The notes: a model not told the origin generated them from the letters alone. A stretch of 64,000 nt of DNA from UBA6814 sp040753075 (GCA_040753075.1 JBFMHA010000009.1:21268-85267); one strand, 5' to 3'; numbered from the stretch's first letter, positions 1-10,793 are shown. Numbers and translations are program-made.

Positions 1-425
1 TCAGCATCGGCGATGAAGAGTTCGGAGTGGACATCCTCAAGGTGCAGGAGATCATCCGCACCATGGAGATCACCAAGGTGCCCAAGGCCCCGCCCTTCGT
101 GGAGGGCGTCATCAACCTGCGCGGCAACGTGATCCCCATCATCGACCTGCGCAAGCGGTTCGGCCTGGACACCCGCAAGCACGACAAGCACACCCGGATC
201 ATCGTCATCGAGATCAACAACATGATCGTGGGCTTCGTGGTGGACTCGGTGTCCGAGGTGCTGCGCATCCCCTCCAGCACCGTGGAGCCCCCGCCGCCGG
301 TGGTGGCCGGGCTGGAGTCCGAGTACATCAGCGGGGTGGGCAAGCTGGAGGACCGGCTGCTCATCCTCCTGGACCTGGACCGGCTGCTCTCCTCAGAGGA
401 GCATGATATCCTGGCCCAGGTCTAG
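1..425 (+). CDS. cheW: CheW chemotaxis coupling protein, 5' end cut by window edge
   Basis: CheW links chemoreceptors to the histidine kinase CheA in cytoplasmic signalling arrays. The reading frame is open from base 3, before any start codon, and begins with a GDEEFGVDILKVQEI stretch, the typical strand-and-helix opening of a CheW domain. The conserved GVINLRGNVIPIIDLR core lies at about residues 36-51 of the visible part. About 140 residues are visible and the family is usually 150-170, so only the extreme N-terminus is missing. A GTG at 27 lies inside the domain and is not a real start. A strong terminator follows, so this ends its transcription unit and is not cotranscribed with mfd. Identification is firm. 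Confidence 0.95.
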   Translation, partial: SIGDEEFGVDILKVQEIIRTMEITKVPKAPPFVEGVINLRGNVIPIIDLRKRFGLDTRKHDKHTRIIVIEINNMIVGFVVDSVSEVLRIPSSTVEPPPPVVAGLESEYISGVGKLEDRLLILLDLDRLLSSEEHDILAQV

Positions 426-450
426 CAGCTCCGCCAACCTTAGCGCCCAG

Positions 451-486
451 GGCCGCCCGTCCGCTTCGGCGGACGGTGCGGCTTTT
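451..486 (+). terminator. Rho-independent terminator of cheW
   Basis: A long GC stem, GCCGC and CGTCCGC pairing with GCGGACG and GCGGC around a TTCG tetraloop, is followed by TTTT. It lies 25 bases after the cheW stop and separates cheW from mfd. A GTG at 476 that would lengthen mfd falls inside this hairpin, which argues against that start. Confidence 0.85.
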
Positions 487-508
487 CACTTTCCGAGGTT
501 TCCCTGCC

Positions 509-3500
509 GTGTTGTTTCCTCCAGAGCTTCGTGATCTGCTGACCCGGCCCGGCCAGGTCCGCAGCGTGTACAAGAGCGGCCCGGCCACCCAGGCCGCGGT
601 GGCCTGCGGCCTGCTGTCCCTGGGCCGCAGCGTGGTGGTGGTGGTCCCGGGCGAGGCCGAGTTGGCGGCATTGCGCAGCCTGCTCGATCTCTTCAGCCCA
701 GGAGGCGGCGCCGGCTTGGCCCTGCCCCCCGGGGCCGGCCCCTGGTCGGTCTTTCCGTCCTATGGCGCGGGCCGGATCGAGGCCCGCTCCTGGACCGCCC
801 GCTGGGCCGCGCTCTACGGCCTGGCCTTCGGCCGCGGCCCGCGCGGGGCGCTGCTCACGGTGGACAACCTGCTGGCCAAGTGGCCCGCGCCAGAAGTCCT
901 GGCCGGGTGCAGCCTGGAGTTGGCCAAGGGCCAGGACATGCCGCCGGGCCGGCTCCTGGAGCAGCTCGCGGCCTGGGGCTACGAACGGGTGCGCATGGTG
1001 ACCCGGCCGGGCGAGGCCGCCCTGCGCGGCGACATCCTGGACGTGCATCCCGCGGGATACGACGAACCCCTGCGCCTGGAGTTCTTCGGCGACACCCTGG
1101 ACGGCCTGCGCAGCTTCGACCCGGCCACCCAGCGCTCCCGCCAGGAGGTGGCGCAGGCGGTGTTCCTGCCCGCCACCCCGTCTCCCTCCCTGCCCGAACT
1201 GCTCGAACCCGCGGCGGAAAAGTGGCGGAAGCACAAGGCCGTGGGCGAACTGTCCCCGCAGGCCCTGGAGGAGCTGACACGACTGGCCGAGTCCGGAGGC
1301 GCGGCGCACCCCGGCCTGTACTACCAGGATTCCGTCCTTCTCAGCGGCTGGCTGCCCCAGGACGCGGTCTGGCTCCTGTGCGGGGCAGGGCAGTTGCGCA
1401 CCCGGCTGGAGGAGGCCGAGTGGGACTGGAGCCGGTGGCTGGAGGAGGAGTGGCGCGCCGGCTCCCGGCGCTGGCCGCGGGGCGCGCTCATCCAGACCGC
1501 CGAGGGCGCGCGCAAGTCGTGGATGGACCGCAGCCAGGTGCTCTTCGAGGACCTGACCATGGGCGCGGAGCGAAAGGGCCTGGACCTGCCCGAGCGCGCC
1601 CTGCACGAGTTCGCCGAACTGTTCTGGAAGCCCGAGCACAAGGAGCGGCCCTGGCACGCCCTGGTCGAGGCCATGAAGGCCTGGGAGCGGGAGCGGCCCC
1701 AGGTGCTCCTGTCCTTCCGCTCCGAGGGCGCGCGCAAGAAGTTCCTCACCCTGGCCGGCCAGGAGGGCGTGCTCCCGGCCACGGCCTACCGGCCGGACTC
1801 CCGGGGCCTGTTCGCCCTGGTCTCGCCCCTGCGCAAGGGATTCGAACTGGCCTGGAGCGGCGCCCTGGTCCTGTCCGAGGACGTGCTCCAGCCCCGGCCC
1901 GCCGAGGCCCGGCCCGGCCGGGACAAGGCCTTCAAGGGCCTGGCCGAGCACGACGACCTGACCCCCAACGACCTGCTGGTGCACCGCGACTGGGGGGTAT
2001 GCCGCTTCGACTCCCTGACCCGGCTCACCGTGGGCAGCGTCACCGGCGACTACCTCCTTCTGCGTTTTGCAGGCGACGACAGGCTCTACCTGCCCGTGGA
2101 CCGCATGAACCTGGTGCAGCGCTACAAGGGGCCGGACGGCGCGGCCCCGGCCCTGGACCGGCTGGGCGGGGCAAGCTTCGCCCGCACCAAGGGCAGGGTG
2201 CGCAAGGCCCTGGAGAAGGTGGCCCAGGAGCTGGTGGAGATGTACGCCTACCGCCGGGTGGCCAAGGGATTCGCCTACGGTCCGCTCAACGAGTTGTTCT
2301 GGGAGTTCGAGGCCTCCTTCGGGTTCGAGGAGACCCCGGACCAGGGGCGGGCCATCGCCGAGGTGCTGGAGGACATGGGCCAGTCCGAGCCCATGGACCG
2401 CCTGGTCTGCGGCGACGTGGGCTTCGGCAAGACCGAGGTGGCCATGCGCGCCGCATTCCGCGCCGCCCTGGACGGCAAGCAGGTGGCGCTCTTGTGCCCC
2501 ACCACGGTGCTCGCCGAGCAGCACTACCAGAACTTCAAGCGGCGCTTGAAGGATTTCCCCATCAGCGTGGCCATGCTCTCCCGCTTCGTGACCAAGGAGC
2601 GGCAGAAGGCGGTGCTGGCCGCCGCGGCCAAGGGCCGGGTGGATATCCTCATCGGCACCCACCGCCTGCTCTCCAAGGACGTGGCCCTGCCCAACCTGGG
2701 CCTTCTGGTGCTGGACGAGGAGCAGCGCTTCGGGGTCAAGCACAAGGAGCGGCTCAAGCAGTACCGCAAGACCATCGACGTGCTCACCCTGACCGCCACC
2801 CCCATCCCCCGCACCCTGCAGCTCTCCCTGGCCGGGCTGCGCGGCCTGTCGGTCATCGAGACCCCGCCGGTGGACCGCAAGCCGGTGGCCACCTGCCTCA
2901 TCGAGCGCGACGACGCCGAACTGTCCCGCATCGTGCAGCGCGAGCTGGACCGCCAGGGCCAGGTGTTCTGGGTGCACAACCGGGTGCAGGGCCTGGAGGA
3001 GGTGGTCTCCTACGTGCGCCGCCTGGCCCCGGGCGCCCGGGTGGGCATGGCCCACGGCCAGATGTCCGAACGCGCCCTGGAAGAGGCCATGCACCAGTTC
3101 TGGCACGGCGAGCTGGACATCCTGGTGTGCACCGCCATCATCGAGTCCGGCCTGGATTTCCCCCGGGCCAACACCCTGGTTGTGGACTCGGCCCACATGT
3201 TCGGCCTGGGCCAGCTCTACCAGCTCCGCGGCCGGGTGGGCCGCTCCGAGCGCCAGGCCTTCGCCTGCTTCGTGATCCCCAGCCTGGACCATCTGCCCGA
3301 ACCCGCCCGCAAGCGGCTCCAGGTGATCCTGGACATGGACTACCTGGGGGCCGGGTTCCAGATCGCCATGGAGGACCTGCGCCTGCGCGGCGCGGGCAAC
3401 ATCCTGGGCGAGGCCCAGTCCGGAGTGGCGGCCAAGGTGGGCCTGGACCTCTACCTGGAGATGCTCGAAGAGGAGGTGCGGCGGCAGCGCGGGGAGGGGG

Positions 3501-3970
3501 CCAGGGCCGAGCACGTGGAGCCGGAGCTGACCATCGGCTTCCCGGCCCGGCTGCCCGAGAGCTACATAGGCGACTCCCGGGAGCGCCTCGCCCTGTACAA
3601 GTCCCTGTCCTCGGCCGTGGACCGGCGCGCGCTGGAGGAGGCCGCCGAGGAGATCCGGGACCGCTTCGGCCCGCTTCCCGCCGAGGCCGAGTCCTTCGTG
3701 GCCGTGCTCAAGCTCAAGCGCCTCCTGTCCCGGCTGCGGGTGGTCGCGGCCGACCTCTATCCGGGCCGGGCGGTGCTGACTTGGAAGGAGGACGATGCGG
3801 GGGTGGACCCGGCGGCGCTCCTGCCCTGGGTATCGGCCCGGCCGGGCAACGCCCGGCTCATGCCGCCGGCGCGATTGGAGTTGCGCATTCCCGAAAAGGG
3901 GACTATCCGCGAGTCCATGCAGCACGTGGAAGACGAACTGGGCGTCCTGCTCCCGGAGGCCATGGCGTGA
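509..3970 (+). CDS. mfd: Transcription-repair coupling factor Mfd
   Basis: Mfd is a cytoplasmic ATP-dependent translocase that removes RNA polymerase stalled at DNA lesions and recruits UvrA. The protein has about 1153 residues, normal for the family. It shows a UvrB-homology N-terminal part, an RNA polymerase interaction domain near residues 490-550, a RecG-like translocase with Walker A GFGKTE near residue 637 and DEEQ near 735, a second helicase lobe containing GRVGRS, and a C-terminal TRCF domain. GTG at 509 is preferred because a GAGG lies ten bases upstream and the in-frame GTG at 476 sits inside the cheW terminator; TTG at 512 is possible. The stop overlaps the start of the next gene by 4 bases, so translation is probably coupled. 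Confidence 0.96.
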   Translation: MLFPPELRDLLTRPGQVRSVYKSGPATQAAVACGLLSLGRSVVVVVPGEAELAALRSLLDLFSPGGGAGLALPPGAGPWSVFPSYGAGRIEARSWTARWAALYGLAFGRGPRGALLTVDNLLAKWPAPEVLAGCSLELAKGQDMPPGRLLEQLAAWGYERVRMVTRPGEAALRGDILDVHPAGYDEPLRLEFFGDTLDGLRSFDPATQRSRQEVAQAVFLPATPSPSLPELLEPAAEKWRKHKAVGELSPQALEELTRLAESGGAAHPGLYYQDSVLLSGWLPQDAVWLLCGAGQLRTRLEEAEWDWSRWLEEEWRAGSRRWPRGALIQTAEGARKSWMDRSQVLFEDLTMGAERKGLDLPERALHEFAELFWKPEHKERPWHALVEAMKAWERERPQVLLSFRSEGARKKFLTLAGQEGVLPATAYRPDSRGLFALVSPLRKGFELAWSGALVLSEDVLQPRPAEARPGRDKAFKGLAEHDDLTPNDLLVHRDWGVCRFDSLTRLTVGSVTGDYLLLRFAGDDRLYLPVDRMNLVQRYKGPDGAAPALDRLGGASFARTKGRVRKALEKVAQELVEMYAYRRVAKGFAYGPLNELFWEFEASFGFEETPDQGRAIAEVLEDMGQSEPMDRLVCGDVGFGKTEVAMRAAFRAALDGKQVALLCPTTVLAEQHYQNFKRRLKDFPISVAMLSRFVTKERQKAVLAAAAKGRVDILIGTHRLLSKDVALPNLGLLVLDEEQRFGVKHKERLKQYRKTIDVLTLTATPIPRTLQLSLAGLRGLSVIETPPVDRKPVATCLIERDDAELSRIVQRELDRQGQVFWVHNRVQGLEEVVSYVRRLAPGARVGMAHGQMSERALEEAMHQFWHGELDILVCTAIIESGLDFPRANTLVVDSAHMFGLGQLYQLRGRVGRSERQAFACFVIPSLDHLPEPARKRLQVILDMDYLGAGFQIAMEDLRLRGAGNILGEAQSGVAAKVGLDLYLEMLEEEVRRQRGEGARAEHVEPELTIGFPARLPESYIGDSRERLALYKSLSSAVDRRALEEAAEEIRDRFGPLPAEAESFVAVLKLKRLLSRLRVVAADLYPGRAVLTWKEDDAGVDPAALLPWVSARPGNARLMPPARLELRIPEKGTIRESMQHVEDELGVLLPEAMA

Positions 3971-4935
3971 CATCCCTCCTCCGCTCCGCCGGGGCGGCCG
4001 CCCTGGCCCTGGTCCTGGTCCTGGCCGCCTGCACCCGCAGCCCCGAGGAGAAGGGGGTGGTGGCCAAGGTCAACGGCCGCCCCATCACCCTGCAGCAGCT
4101 CGAGATGCGGCACAGCTTCTCCGCCCTTTCCGGCCCCGGGGAGAACAACCCCACGGTGGCCCGGCTGCAGGAGGAATACGGCCAGGTGCTTGGCGGGCTG
4201 GTGGTGCTGGAGCTGGTGGCGCAATCCCTGGAGAAGCGGGGCATCCCAGTCGCCGACGAGGAGCTGGGCAAGGCCGAGGCCGAGATACGGGCCGACTATC
4301 CCGAAGGGGCCTTTGAACAGGTTTTGGTGGAGGAGTACATCGACCTGGCCACCTGGCGACAGCAGCTGCGCTCCCGCCTGGCGGTGGAGAAATTCTTCCG
4401 AGAGGTGCTCCGGCCGGAGATCAAGCTCGACTACCAGGAGGCCGAGGCCTATTACAAGGAGCACATCCACGACTTCTATCTGCCGCCCCGGGTGCGCTTC
4501 GTCATGCTGCGCGGCCCCAGCCTGGCGCTGGTGGACCAGGCGGTGGAGGCGCTGGGACAGTCCCTGGACCTGGCCGCGGTGAACGAGAAGCTCCCCCAGG
4601 TCCAGGCGCAGGACCTCAAGATGCGCGAGGACCGGCTGCCGTCGGCCTGGCGCGGCGCGCTCAAGGGCCTGGACCCGGGACAGGCCAGCCAGTCCCTGGC
4701 CGACCGCGACGGGTTCACCCGGCTCATCCTGCTGGAGAACACTCCGGCCAAGGTCCTGGACCCCTCCCGGGCGTACCCCCTGGTGGAGAAGGTCCTGGTG
4801 GAGCAGAAGCTGGGCCAGGCCTTCGACGCCTGGCTCACCGCCCAACTGGCCACCGCGGACATCCGGGTCACGCCGCTGCTCTCCCTGTCCCAGCCGCAGT
4901 CCGTCCAGCCCGACAGCAACGCCACGGCCCAGTGA
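3967..4935 (+). CDS. SurA-like periplasmic chaperone, lipoprotein
   Basis: This probable periplasm-facing chaperone of the SurA/PrsA group has 322 residues. The N-terminus is a hydrophobic signal with an LAAC lipobox near residues 18-21, so it should be a lipid-anchored protein. A SurA-type N-terminal region follows (VAKVNGRPITLQQLE, then long helices). The segment where a parvulin isomerase domain would sit, from about residue 175, is short and lacks a clear active-site pattern, so isomerase activity is doubtful. The GTG start overlaps the mfd stop. A second SurA-like gene follows, and the pair probably serves outer-membrane protein folding. The exact substrates are unknown. Confidence 0.82.
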   Translation: MTSLLRSAGAAALALVLVLAACTRSPEEKGVVAKVNGRPITLQQLEMRHSFSALSGPGENNPTVARLQEEYGQVLGGLVVLELVAQSLEKRGIPVADEELGKAEAEIRADYPEGAFEQVLVEEYIDLATWRQQLRSRLAVEKFFREVLRPEIKLDYQEAEAYYKEHIHDFYLPPRVRFVMLRGPSLALVDQAVEALGQSLDLAAVNEKLPQVQAQDLKMREDRLPSAWRGALKGLDPGQASQSLADRDGFTRLILLENTPAKVLDPSRAYPLVEKVLVEQKLGQAFDAWLTAQLATADIRVTPLLSLSQPQSVQPDSNATAQ

Positions 4936-5045
4936 CCAAAGGGCGTCGCTCGGCCGTGCGACGATTGCATGTCTTCCAAAAACAGACTACCACAGGTGCG
5001 GCTCGGCCCGCCGGCCGCGTCTCAGCTTGCCCGGAGGAGGCGACC

Positions 5046-5990
5046 TTGCAGCGAACCCCGCGTCTTCTAGCCGTCCTTGCCCTGACCCTTCTCATCCTGT
5101 CCGCCGCGCCGGCCCGCTCCGCCGAGGTGGTGGACCGCATCGTGGCCGTGGTCAACGGCGAGATCATCACTCTCTTCGACCTCAACGAGCGGCTGCGGCC
5201 CGTATTGGACCAGTTCAAGGACCGCCAGATCTCGGACGCGGACAAGGAGGCCATCCTCAAGTTCAAGCGCGACATCCTCCAGAAGCTCATCGACGACATC
5301 CTCCTGGAGCAGGAGATCAAGAAGTTCGGCATCACCGCCTCGGACGTGGAGGTGGAGAACCAGATCCTGGCCTTCAAGGACGAGCACAAGCTCACCGAGG
5401 AGGCCCTGGTCGAACAGCTCAAGCTGGAGAAGATGACCCGCCAGGAGTTCGCGGACAAGATGCGCAAGGACATCCTGCGCCAGCGCCTGCTCGGAGCCAT
5501 GGTCCGGCGCAAGGTGGTGGTCACCTCCGAAGAGGTGGCGCGCTACTATGAAGAACACAAGCAGGACTTCGCCAAGGACCGCTCCGTGCATCTGGCCCTC
5601 GTACTGCTTCCTCCGGGCCAGCCCGCCGCCCCCCTGCGGGAGCGCATCGCCAAGGGGGAGATATCCTTCGCCGAGGCGGCCGACGCCTACTCCGAGGGGC
5701 CGGGCAAGGGGCAGGGCGGAGACATCGGGGTCCTGGAGTGGAAGAGCCTGGCGCAGGAATGGCGCAAGGCCCTGGAGGGCGTGGCCCCAGGCGACATGAG
5801 CCAGCCCTTCGCCATCAGCGGCCGCGAGGCCTTGCTCAGCCTGCGGTCCATGGACTCCGGGGACGCCCAGAGTCTGTCGGACATCGAAAAGGAAATCCGC
5901 GACAGGATTTACTCTTCAAGGATCCAGGAGCGCTTCGAAGAATACATGCAGGAGCTCCGGTCCAAGGCGGTCATCGAGAACAAGCTGTAG
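5046..5990 (+). CDS. surA: SurA-like peptidyl-prolyl cis-trans isomerase
   Basis: A periplasmic chaperone and prolyl isomerase that escorts outer-membrane proteins. From the TTG at 5046 it has 314 residues: a cleavable signal peptide (hydrophobic LLAVLALTLLILSAA, cleavage probably after ARSA), a SurA N-terminal domain beginning VVDRIVAVVNGEIITLFDLN, and one parvulin domain at about residues 175-270 with the YSEGPGKGQGGDIG signature. E. coli SurA has two parvulin domains, so this is a short form. TTG is chosen because GGAGGAGG ends five bases before it and the signal peptide then starts cleanly. An upstream GTG at 4932 would bury the signal. Product is firm; orthology to SurA is slightly less so. 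Confidence 0.88.
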   Translation: MQRTPRLLAVLALTLLILSAAPARSAEVVDRIVAVVNGEIITLFDLNERLRPVLDQFKDRQISDADKEAILKFKRDILQKLIDDILLEQEIKKFGITASDVEVENQILAFKDEHKLTEEALVEQLKLEKMTRQEFADKMRKDILRQRLLGAMVRRKVVVTSEEVARYYEEHKQDFAKDRSVHLALVLLPPGQPAAPLRERIAKGEISFAEAADAYSEGPGKGQGGDIGVLEWKSLAQEWRKALEGVAPGDMSQPFAISGREALLSLRSMDSGDAQSLSDIEKEIRDRIYSSRIQERFEEYMQELRSKAVIENKL

Positions 5991-5998
5991 CGCCCGGC

Positions 5999-6017
5999 CC
6001 GGAGCGCTTCGCTCCGG
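5999..6017. repeat. GC hairpin between surA-like gene and rodZ-like gene
   Basis: CCGGAGCG pairs perfectly with CGCTCCGG across a CTT loop, just after the surA-like stop codon. There is no T-run, so it is not a convincing intrinsic terminator. It may stabilise or process the mRNA. Confidence 0.5.
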
Positions 6018-6052
6018 CCGGCGCAAGGCCCGGAAACACGGCGGAGAAGGGC

Positions 6053-7009
6053 ATGAATCTCCAGGAATTGGGCGCGGTCTTCAAGCAGGAGCGGGAGAGG
6101 CGGGGACTTTCAGTGGAGGACGTGGTCCAGCGGACCAAGATCAGCCGCCGCAACGTCGTGGCCATCGAGGCCGGCCGCAAGGAAGACCTGCCCCATCCGG
6201 TCTACGCCAAGGGTTTTGTCAAGAATTACGCCAGGCTCCTGGGACTGGACCCGGAGGAGTACGCCGCGGCCCTGGCCCAGGAGTACTTCGTGGCCGAAGA
6301 CGACTTCGGCAACGATCCCACCCGGGACAAGCCCGTCTCCATGACCGCGGCCCGCAGCATCGGCGGACAGAGACGCCGCACCGGCCTGCGCGGGGTGCTC
6401 CTGTTCCTGGCGGCAGCGGCCCTGGGCGGCGCGATCCTGTGGAGCCTCCTGCTCACGCCCAGCGAGCATCCGGTTCCTCCCGCGCCCGCGCCCCAGGCTG
6501 CCCCGACCGAATCCGCTCCCCCGGATCCGGCCCCCCTGGCCACGCCCGATCCGCCCGCAGAGGAGGGCGCCTACACGCCTCCTGCGGACCTTCCTCCGGG
6601 AGACGCCGCCGCGGCCCCTGTTCCCGAGCCCGCAGCCGAACCGGAGAAGACCCCGCCTCCGGATCCTAAGCCCGCGGCGGCCGAGCCCGCGAACCCCGCG
6701 CCGGAGGCCAGGCCCGCAGCCGATGCCGCGCCGTCCCGTCCGACTCCGGCCGAACCGCCCAAACCCGCCGCCTCCGCCGCCCGGGTCATGGACATCCGCG
6801 CCAGCCAGCTCTGCTGGGTCTACGCCGAGGTGGACGGCAGCATCGTCCTGGACATAACGCTGCAGCCCGGCGAGTCCAAGGCCATCCGCTTCGACAAGGC
6901 CCTCACCGTGAAGTTCGGCAACGCCGGCGGCGTGAAGGTGGCCCTGGACAGCAAGCCCTTCCCGCTGAACGCCCAGTCCGGCGAGGTGCGCACGGTCACC
7001 ATCCCCTAG
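6053..7009 (+). CDS. rodZ: RodZ-like helix-turn-helix membrane protein
   Basis: A RodZ-type morphogenesis protein that would link the MreB cytoskeleton to the inner membrane. Of 318 residues, about 4-70 form a Cro-type helix-turn-helix (LGAVFKQERERRGLSVEDV). One membrane helix lies near 110-132, followed by a long periplasmic Pro/Ala/Glu-rich linker and a DUF4115-type beta domain from about 244 to the end. This architecture is diagnostic of RodZ. ATG at 6053 directly begins the HTH domain. The likely partner mreB is elsewhere in this window at 32438. recO starts five bases after the stop, so the two are probably cotranscribed. Confidence 0.85.
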   Translation: MNLQELGAVFKQERERRGLSVEDVVQRTKISRRNVVAIEAGRKEDLPHPVYAKGFVKNYARLLGLDPEEYAAALAQEYFVAEDDFGNDPTRDKPVSMTAARSIGGQRRRTGLRGVLLFLAAAALGGAILWSLLLTPSEHPVPPAPAPQAAPTESAPPDPAPLATPDPPAEEGAYTPPADLPPGDAAAAPVPEPAAEPEKTPPPDPKPAAAEPANPAPEARPAADAAPSRPTPAEPPKPAASAARVMDIRASQLCWVYAEVDGSIVLDITLQPGESKAIRFDKALTVKFGNAGGVKVALDSKPFPLNAQSGEVRTVTIP

Positions 7010-7014
7010 TTCGT

Positions 7015-7761
7015 ATGGTCGAGTTCTCCGAACGGGCCCTGGTGCTCAAGGTGGGCCGCTTCCGCGAGCAGGACCTCTGGGTCCGCATTTTTTCCCCCAC
7101 CCGCGGCGCGTACACCGCCTTCGCCTTCGGCGGCTGCCGCAGCCGCCGCCGCTTCTGCGGCTGCCTGGACGCCCTGAACCAGGTGCGCTTCCACGTGAAG
7201 AGCGACCGCCGCGGCTCCTACCTCTATCTCATGGAGGGAACCCTGGAGGATGCCTATCCCCGCATCCGCCAGGACCGCGAACGCCTGGGCCAGGCCGTGA
7301 ACTGCCTCAAGTTCTTCGAGGCGGTGCATCTGGGGCCAGAAGGAGCGGCGGAAGGCTATGGCCTGATCACCCAATGCCTGGAAACCCTGGACCGGTCCGA
7401 ATCGGTCTCCGGCCTGTTCCCGGTCCTGTTCCGGGCCAAGGTGGCCTTCAGCCAGGGCTACGCCCCCTCGCTCACGGCTTGCTCTCATTGCGGAAAAGGC
7501 ATACACAGCGGGTCTTCGCTGCGTCTCGACGTGGAACGGGGCCGGGTATGCTGCGCCGCATGCGCGGAGCGCGCCCCGGGACTGGACCTGGGGGGCGAGG
7601 CCCTGGACCTCCTGGAGCGGGTCAGGACGAGCGGCCCCCGGGACTGGCGCGACGCCCGGCCGGGGAGCGAGGTCCGCCGGCAGTGTTATGCGGCCGTGGA
7701 CCTGTACGTGCGCTACCACCTGGGCCTGGCCTGGGCCGGCGGATCCTTCCGCAAAATATAG
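7015..7761 (+). CDS. recO: DNA repair protein RecO
   Basis: RecO works with RecF and RecR to load RecA at single-strand gaps. The 248-residue protein has the N-terminal OB fold (EFSERALVLKVGRFREQD) and a four-cysteine zinc site (CSHC near residues 157-160, then CCAAC near 179-183), as in many bacterial RecO proteins. The ATG lies five bases after the rodZ-like stop and has no obvious ribosome binding site, so translation probably depends on the upstream gene. It is followed by glyQ with about 45 bases between. Confidence 0.92.
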   Translation: MVEFSERALVLKVGRFREQDLWVRIFSPTRGAYTAFAFGGCRSRRRFCGCLDALNQVRFHVKSDRRGSYLYLMEGTLEDAYPRIRQDRERLGQAVNCLKFFEAVHLGPEGAAEGYGLITQCLETLDRSESVSGLFPVLFRAKVAFSQGYAPSLTACSHCGKGIHSGSSLRLDVERGRVCCAACAERAPGLDLGGEALDLLERVRTSGPRDWRDARPGSEVRRQCYAAVDLYVRYHLGLAWAGGSFRKI

Positions 7762-7806
7762 GGCGGCTCGGCATTGCGGGCCGCCTTGCCTGCCAAGGAG
7801 AGGACG

Positions 7807-8686
<880 letters not shown>

Positions 8687-8694
<8 letters not shown>

Positions 8695-10774
8695 GTTCAT
8701 CCTCGAGATCGGGGCCGAGGAGATTCCCGCCCGCTGCTTCCCCGCCCTGAACCAGGAGTTGGGGACCCTGCTCGCCGCGGCCCTGGACCGGGCCATGGTG
8801 GATCATTCCGGGCTCACGACCTTCGCCACCCCCCGCCGCATCGTGGCCCGGGCCGAACTGGCCGAGACGCAGCGCAGCGAGGTGGAGCTGGTCACCGGCC
8901 CGCCCAAAAAGATCGCCTACGACGCCGAGGGCAACCCCACCAAGGCCGCCCAGGGCTTCGCCAAGACCCAGGGCGTGGACCTGGCCGACGCCTTCCTGCA
9001 CGCCACGGACAAGGGCGAGTACCTGGCCGTGCGCAAGACCGTGGGCGGCGCCCGGACCCTGGACATCCTGCCCGCCCTGTGCCGGGACGCCATCGCCGGC
9101 CTGTCCTTCCCCAAGAAGATGCGCTGGGGCAGCCTGGACTTCGGATTCGGCCGGCCCCTGCGCTGGGTCCTGGCCCTGCTGGGGAATGACGTGGTGCCCT
9201 TCGCGGTGGCCGGGGTCGCTTCCGGCCGGACCACCCGGGGCCACCGGGTCATGGGTCCCGGCCCCTTCGAGGTCGCTTCGGCCGCCGACTTTTTCCGCGT
9301 GCTCAAGGAGCAGGGCAGGGTGGTGCTGGACGCGGCCGAGCGCCGCGACCGGATCGTGGAGCAGGGCGACGCCCTGGCCAAGGCCGCGGGCGGGACCGTG
9401 CTCTGGAAGGACAAGCTCCTGGCCGAAGTGACCGGTCTGGTGGAGTCGCCGCGGCCCATTCTGGGCTCTTTCGACTCCTCCTTCCTGGAAGTGCCCCGCG
9501 AGGTGCTGCTCACGAGCATGGAGAGCCACCAGAAAAGCTTCGGGATAGAAGGGGCGGACGGCGGGCTCCTGCCCCATTTCCTGGCGACCCTGAACCTGGA
9601 GCCCAAGGACGAGGTCCTGGTGCGCAAGGGCTGGGAGCGCGTGCTGCGGGCCCGGCTGGAGGACGCCCGCTTCTTCTGGAAGACGGACCTGGCCGCGGGC
9701 TTCGACCCCTGGCTCGCGGAACTGGACAACGTGGTGTTCCTGGCCCCCCTGGGCAGCATGGGCGACAAATCCCGCCGCTTGGAGCGCCTGGCCCGCTGGC
9801 TGGGCGAGAAGCTCGCCCCGGATCAGGCCGCGGACCTGGCCCGGGCCGGCCGCCTGGCCAAGGCCGACCTGGTCTCGGGCATGGTGGGCGAGTTCGACGA
9901 GCTGCAGGGCGTCATGGGCGGCATCTATGCCGACCGCTTCGGCGAATCCGCCGTGGTGGCCAAGGCCCTCTACGACCACTACCTGCCCGCCGGCCCCGAA
10001 AGCCCGGTCCCGTCGACCCTGGCCGGCTGCCTCCTGTCCATGGCCGACAAGGCCGACACCCTGGCCGGCTGCTTCGGGCTGGACCTGGCGCCCACCGGGG
10101 CCAACGATCCCTACGCCCTGCGCCGGGCCGTGCTGGGCATCTGCCGCATGGTCATCGAGAAGGGCCTGCGCCTGGACCTGGGCGAACTGTTCGCTGCGGC
10201 CCTGGACGGCTACAGCGGCGTGCAGTGGAAACTCTCCCGGGAGGAGGCCCTGGCCAAGCTCAAGGCGTTCGCCAGCGACCGGCTCAAGCACTATTTCACG
10301 GGCAAGGGGCATCCCACCCTGGTGGTCGAGGCCGCCCTGGGCGCTGGCTTCGCCGACGTGTGGGCCCTGTCCGCCCGGGTGGAGGCCCTGGCCTCCTTCG
10401 CCCGGGAGGCGGACTTCGGGCAGGCGGTGCTGACGTTCAAGCGCGCGGCCAACATCATCATAAAGCAGGGGGCCGAGGCCGGGGTTTCCCTCAACGGCGC
10501 CTTCGACCCGGCCCTGCTGGTCGAAGCGCAGGAGCGCGGCCTGGCCGACTCCCTGGCCGCCCTTGGGCCGCGCTTCGCCTCCCTGTGGGCGGCGGACGAC
10601 TTCCCGGCGCTTCTGGGCCTCTTGCGCGAACTGCGGCCCGCGGTGGACGCCTTCTTCGACCACGTGATGGTCATGTGCGAGGATGCCGCCCTGCGCCGGA
10701 ACCGCCTGAACCTGCTCAAGGCCCTGGTGGACAAGCTGGGACTCCTGGCGGACTTCTCGGCCCTGCAGGTCTAG
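8687..10774 (+). CDS. glyS: Glycine-tRNA ligase beta subunit
   Basis: The beta chain of glycyl-tRNA synthetase, needed for tRNA recognition. The 695-residue protein opens with EFILEIGAEEIPARC, the signature of the family, and ends in a helical anticodon-binding domain with a FFDHVMVM motif. It begins inside the last codons of glyQ. A hairpin and the rpsT promoter lie just after its stop. Confidence 0.98.
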
Positions 10775-10793
10775 AAAAAGTGTGGACAGGGGC

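Noticed and set aside
476..508. Earlier GTG start for mfd
   Set aside because: It lies within the cheW terminator hairpin; GTG at 509 has a ribosome site and matches the family N-terminus.
880..3966. Plus-strand open frame inside mfd leading into the SurA-like lipoprotein
   Set aside because: The part before 3967 is Arg/Pro/Gly-rich shadow sequence. The real gene starts at the GTG at 3967 with a lipobox.
440..3973. Very long open frame antisense to mfd
   Set aside because: Its translation is His/Gln/Gly/Leu-rich with no domain, the usual shadow of a high-GC gene; mfd on the other strand is certain.
4932..5045. Earlier GTG start for the surA-like gene
   Set aside because: It would bury the signal peptide behind 38 residues, whereas TTG at 5046 has a strong ribosome site.
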